DNA of 64,000 nt, from positions 62,001 through 126,000 of the forward strand of contig CAJJBB010000007.1 of the NCBI GenBank assembly GCA_905182305.1, read 5' to 3'. Positions 61,544 to 64,000 of the stretch are shown here, one piece after another. Source of the stretch: Flavobacteria bacterium MS024-2A (lineage in GTDB: Bacteria; Bacteroidota; Bacteroidia; Flavobacteriales; Flavobacteriaceae). The notes beneath the pieces are model-generated. The model searched no databases and had not been told where the DNA came from. It worked only from the letters and a program-made list of their open reading frames with translations. A program made the translations under genes and the position numbers. Within the stretch, counting starts at the first letter, position 1; every line of letters begins with the position of its first letter.

Positions 61544-62890
61544 TCACTCTAGAAAAGGGAAAGTAGTTTTATTTTCTTCAACTGCTTTCAAAGGAATTTT
61601 AGTGTTCCAAAGGAAGACTCTTTTTAAACTGGGAATTTCTTTTAGGATTTGAAAAATTTCTTTATTTACTTGGGTACTATGTAAATTCAAAATCTCTAAG
61701 TGTGTTAGTGAGACCAATCCTTTTAGATCAATTGTTTTTACATTTGACTTTTGAAGGTTCAAACGGGTTAGGTTTTCCATTTCGCTTAAAATATTTAATT
61801 CTCTACTAGTAAAGTCACAGCTGCTCAAATTGAGCCATGTTATATAGGGTGCATACATCACTAAAGTGGCAAGTGATTTTTTTGTAAGCTTTTTACCGTC
61901 ATATTTTAGATCTAAAAGAGGATTGTCTTTTGAAAGATTTCTCCAAGCAAAATTAGCATTTTCTAATGTTTCATAATCAGTTTCAGATAAGGGGCTAAGT
62001 GAGACTTTTTCAACCCAAGGTTTTTCTCTAATATCCATTCCATAATAAGATAAAAGTAGTTTTTGAATGCTACTTTTTGAATTGATTTCTGCTAGTGTTT
62101 GTGAGTAGGATGAACCTTCTTCTATCCACCATTCCATTAATTGAATTTCTTGATAGGTAAAAGGTACTCCTGATGGAGGCATGAATTTAGTATCGTTTTG
62201 GGAACGAGTAATTCGTTCAAAAATTAAACTCTTATCGAGATTAGCTCCAATAATTCCAGCTCCACTTTGCCCTCCTTTTGTTAACCCTTCAATGGAGGTC
62301 ATATCTAACCCTCCACTATTAAGATCATTATTGTGGCAAGCAATGCATTTTGTGGTCAATATGGGCTCAATGATATCTTTAAAAACAGTGATAGAGTCTA
62401 AGGATACATTTTCAAAATCAACAACGATCTCTTGGCTTTTAAATTTTAGTTTAAGCGACTCGGGGACATGCTCATATAAATAATAAGGTCCATGTGTTAA
62501 GCTTCCTCCCAAATGTCCTACCAATATCAAAAGACCAAGGATGGTAAAATTATTTATTTTTTTTATCGTTGATGGAAAAGAGAAATTCCGAAGTCTAATA
62601 AACCAACCAAGACCGCTAAATAAAACTAGTAGAATCCCAGAAACCTGATGCGGTTTTAAATCAGCTTCAATATAGTAACCGTTTTGAGCTAATAACCATC
62701 CCATAAAAGCACTTATTGCAGCAGAAATAAATGCTAAAAACCATGTAATGGAATATACATTATAGTATTGTTTATTTTTCTGAAACCACTTTAAATCGTA
62801 AAGAAGAGCTAGCAGTATAAATCCAATGGGCAAATGAACTAATAGGGGATGAAAACGACCAAAAAAAGTTGCAAGATCTAAGCTTATCAT
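61544..62890 (-). CDS. Membrane c-type cytochrome with leucine-rich repeats
   Basis: The 448-residue protein starts with a DUF2231-like membrane region (FFGRFHPLLVHLPIGFILLA, four helices to about 140). A heme-binding CIACH at about residue 182 sits in a planctomycete-type cytochrome domain with KFMPPSG. Leucine-rich repeats follow from about 335 (MENLTRLNLQKSNVKTIDLK). Such proteins are linked to carbohydrate or amine degradation clusters in marine Bacteroidetes. It starts 2 bp after the propeller gene. Confidence 0.8.
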   Translation of the reverse strand: MISLDLATFFGRFHPLLVHLPIGFILLALLYDLKWFQKNKQYYNVYSITWFLAFISAAISAFMGWLLAQNGYYIEADLKPHQVSGILLVLFSGLGWFIRLRNFSFPSTIKKINNFTILGLLILVGHLGGSLTHGPYYLYEHVPESLKLKFKSQEIVVDFENVSLDSITVFKDIIEPILTTKCIACHNNDLNSGGLDMTSIEGLTKGGQSGAGIIGANLDKSLIFERITRSQNDTKFMPPSGVPFTYQEIQLMEWWIEEGSSYSQTLAEINSKSSIQKLLLSYYGMDIREKPWVEKVSLSPLSETDYETLENANFAWRNLSKDNPLLDLKYDGKKLTKKSLATLVMYAPYITWLNLSSCDFTSRELNILSEMENLTRLNLQKSNVKTIDLKGLVSLTHLEILNLHSTQVNKEIFQILKEIPSLKRVFLWNTKIPLKAVEENKTTFPFLE

Positions 62891-62891
62891 G

Positions 62892-63941
62892 TTAAACCCT
62901 TGTTAATTTAAGTGGGTAGGTTTTTCCAGAATTCCATTGAGGGACATAAATATTTTCATCATCATCTATGCAAACATCATGTGGGTTAAAGAATGTTTTT
63001 TGATCATATTCTGGAGCCAAAAAAGCATTGTTATTGTATGTTGGAATACTTCCACCTGGAAGTGAAACCACCTCGTTTTTTTTGTTAAGTACAGCTAACA
63101 TCCCATCGTATTTGCCCCAATCTTTAGTGACAATTACAGCAAAATAAAGCATACCATTTTTTAGGACAGGTCTACAAATATAACAGCCCGGTAACAAAAT
63201 GGTCTCTAGGTAGTTACCGTCCATTGTAAATCGTTTAAATTCATTGGCGCTACGAGATGTAATTAATAAAGTAGGTGGTTTACCCTCACGCGTATCAATT
63301 GTAATACCATGGCAACAGTCAAATTGGTGAGCTTCAGTTCCTTTGCCACCAAAATACCTTATGAAGTTTCCTTTGGCATCATATTGCATAATATAATCTA
63401 AACCATAACCATCTGCAATGTAGATGTCCCCATTAGGAGCGATGGCTGTTTCTGTAGGTTTGAATTGAGTATCTTCTTTATAGGCGGCCACTTCTTTTGG
63501 CATAGAAAACTCAAGAAGCTTTTCTCCTTTAAGAGTGGTTTTACAAACTTTATGCGTTTCAGGATCTGTAATAAATAAAAATTCCTCCCCCCCTTGTTCA
63601 ATTAAGGTTAGACCATGTGCTCCAGGATAATCGGTTCCCCATGCATCTAGAATTTTACCTGATTGATTATATATCAGAATATTATTTTTTGGATGGGTAG
63701 TGGTCATAAAAAGTCTTTTCTTTTTATCCATCACCATCTCGTGACAATCATTTACAGGAAATTGAGAAGGGTCTTGAATCCCCCATGATTTATCCACTTT
63801 ATATTTATATTCCCCATGACCAATAACAGGATTATCTTCTTTTGCGGGCTTTGTAATCACAAATATATTTTCAAAGGGCATTACAGTAATTCCAGCAGCA
63901 ATTCCTGTGTTTTTGATAAAATTTCTTCTACTTTTTTTCAT
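62892..63941 (-). CDS. Tat-exported NHL-type beta-propeller protein
   Basis: The 349-residue protein starts with a Tat-like signal (KKSRRNFIKNTGIAAGI). Repeats of the form IAPNGDIYIADGYG and ITIDTREGKPPTLLITSRSA, with VCIDDDENIYVPQ near the end, match NHL/6-bladed propellers. A catalytic role is uncertain; relatives include peptidylamidoglycolate lyase-like proteins. It probably forms an operon with the cytochrome gene downstream. Confidence 0.78.
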   Translation of the reverse strand: MKKSRRNFIKNTGIAAGITVMPFENIFVITKPAKEDNPVIGHGEYKYKVDKSWGIQDPSQFPVNDCHEMVMDKKKRLFMTTTHPKNNILIYNQSGKILDAWGTDYPGAHGLTLIEQGGEEFLFITDPETHKVCKTTLKGEKLLEFSMPKEVAAYKEDTQFKPTETAIAPNGDIYIADGYGLDYIMQYDAKGNFIRYFGGKGTEAHQFDCCHGITIDTREGKPPTLLITSRSANEFKRFTMDGNYLETILLPGCYICRPVLKNGMLYFAVIVTKDWGKYDGMLAVLNKKNEVVSLPGGSIPTYNNNAFLAPEYDQKTFFNPHDVCIDDDENIYVPQWNSGKTYPLKLTRV

Positions 63942-63955
63942 AATTATAACATGAG

Positions 63956-64000
63956 TTAGGCTAAAATATCATTTACAACACTACCATGAACATCCGTAAG
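63956..64000 (-). CDS. C-terminal end of an upstream minus-strand gene
   Basis: The last 14 codons of a frame that enters from beyond the window, ending VHGSVVNDILA before a TAA at 63956. It lies 14 bp upstream of the propeller gene, so it is probably part of the same operon. The product cannot be told from so little. Confidence 0.4.
   Translation of the reverse strand, partial: LTDVHGSVVNDILA

Noticed and set aside
1-64000. tRNA or rRNA genes
   Set aside because: No cloverleaf with a T-loop consensus and no rRNA-like sequence was noticed on either strand by eye; a covariance search would be needed to exclude a tRNA fully.

Overview
The window is a 64 kb, AT-rich stretch of chromosome from a member of the Bacteroidetes, most likely a marine Flavobacteriaceae. 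The evidence is the atpB-E-F-H-A-G order without atpD/atpC, the gliding lipoprotein GldH, DUF4292 and HU-CCDC81/SPOR proteins, RicT-like sequence, many lipoproteins, and promoters with a TAnnTTTG -7 box instead of a sigma70 -10. No rRNA, tRNA, CRISPR array or intact insertion sequence was seen.

Layout. 1-30 kb is mostly core genome: F0F1 ATP synthase; dut, a sugar nucleotidyltransferase, DUF4292 and an EnvC-like protein; trpS, plsC and recA; an M24 peptidase; trhO, a 35-codon remnant of ricT, gldH and a class A PBP; queD, an enoyl-CoA hydratase, a USP and an LpxR-like protein; then an AlkB-type hydroxylase facing a GMC oxidoreductase with its small subunit, an LLM oxidoreductase and an ABC exporter.

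30-50 kb is an accessory region of short genes for secreted, lipoprotein or small membrane proteins. Many have their own terminator and promoter. A terminator-promoter module recurs at least nine times between 39 and 50 kb, upstream of unrelated genes. This region also holds a Stealth-type phosphotransferase without a conventional start codon, a CAP protein, a YccA/Bax inhibitor protein, four two-domain alpha/beta-barrel-like secreted paralogues (two broken), two SnoaL-like paralogues, a ruined LCMT-type methyltransferase, and a segment at 47.65-49.8 kb bounded by direct copies of the module. That segment carries an N5-(carboxyethyl)ornithine synthase-like gene, a dead small gene and a fragment of an HUH-type replication protein.

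50-64 kb looks like carbohydrate and organic-matter use: a true formylglycine-generating enzyme (both active-site cysteines), a GH3 glycosidase, a stand-alone TonB-plug protein, a DAO-type oxidase, a Cys-type sulfatase broken by a frameshift, gnd with gntK, a frameshifted Gfo/Idh/MocA oxidoreductase, a PIG-L deacetylase, a c-type cytochrome/leucine-rich repeat membrane protein and a beta-propeller protein.

At least eight genes carry frameshifts, in-frame stops, truncations or start loss. Most lie in the accessory regions. This fits gene decay there, but single-base sequencing or assembly errors cannot be excluded from sequence alone.
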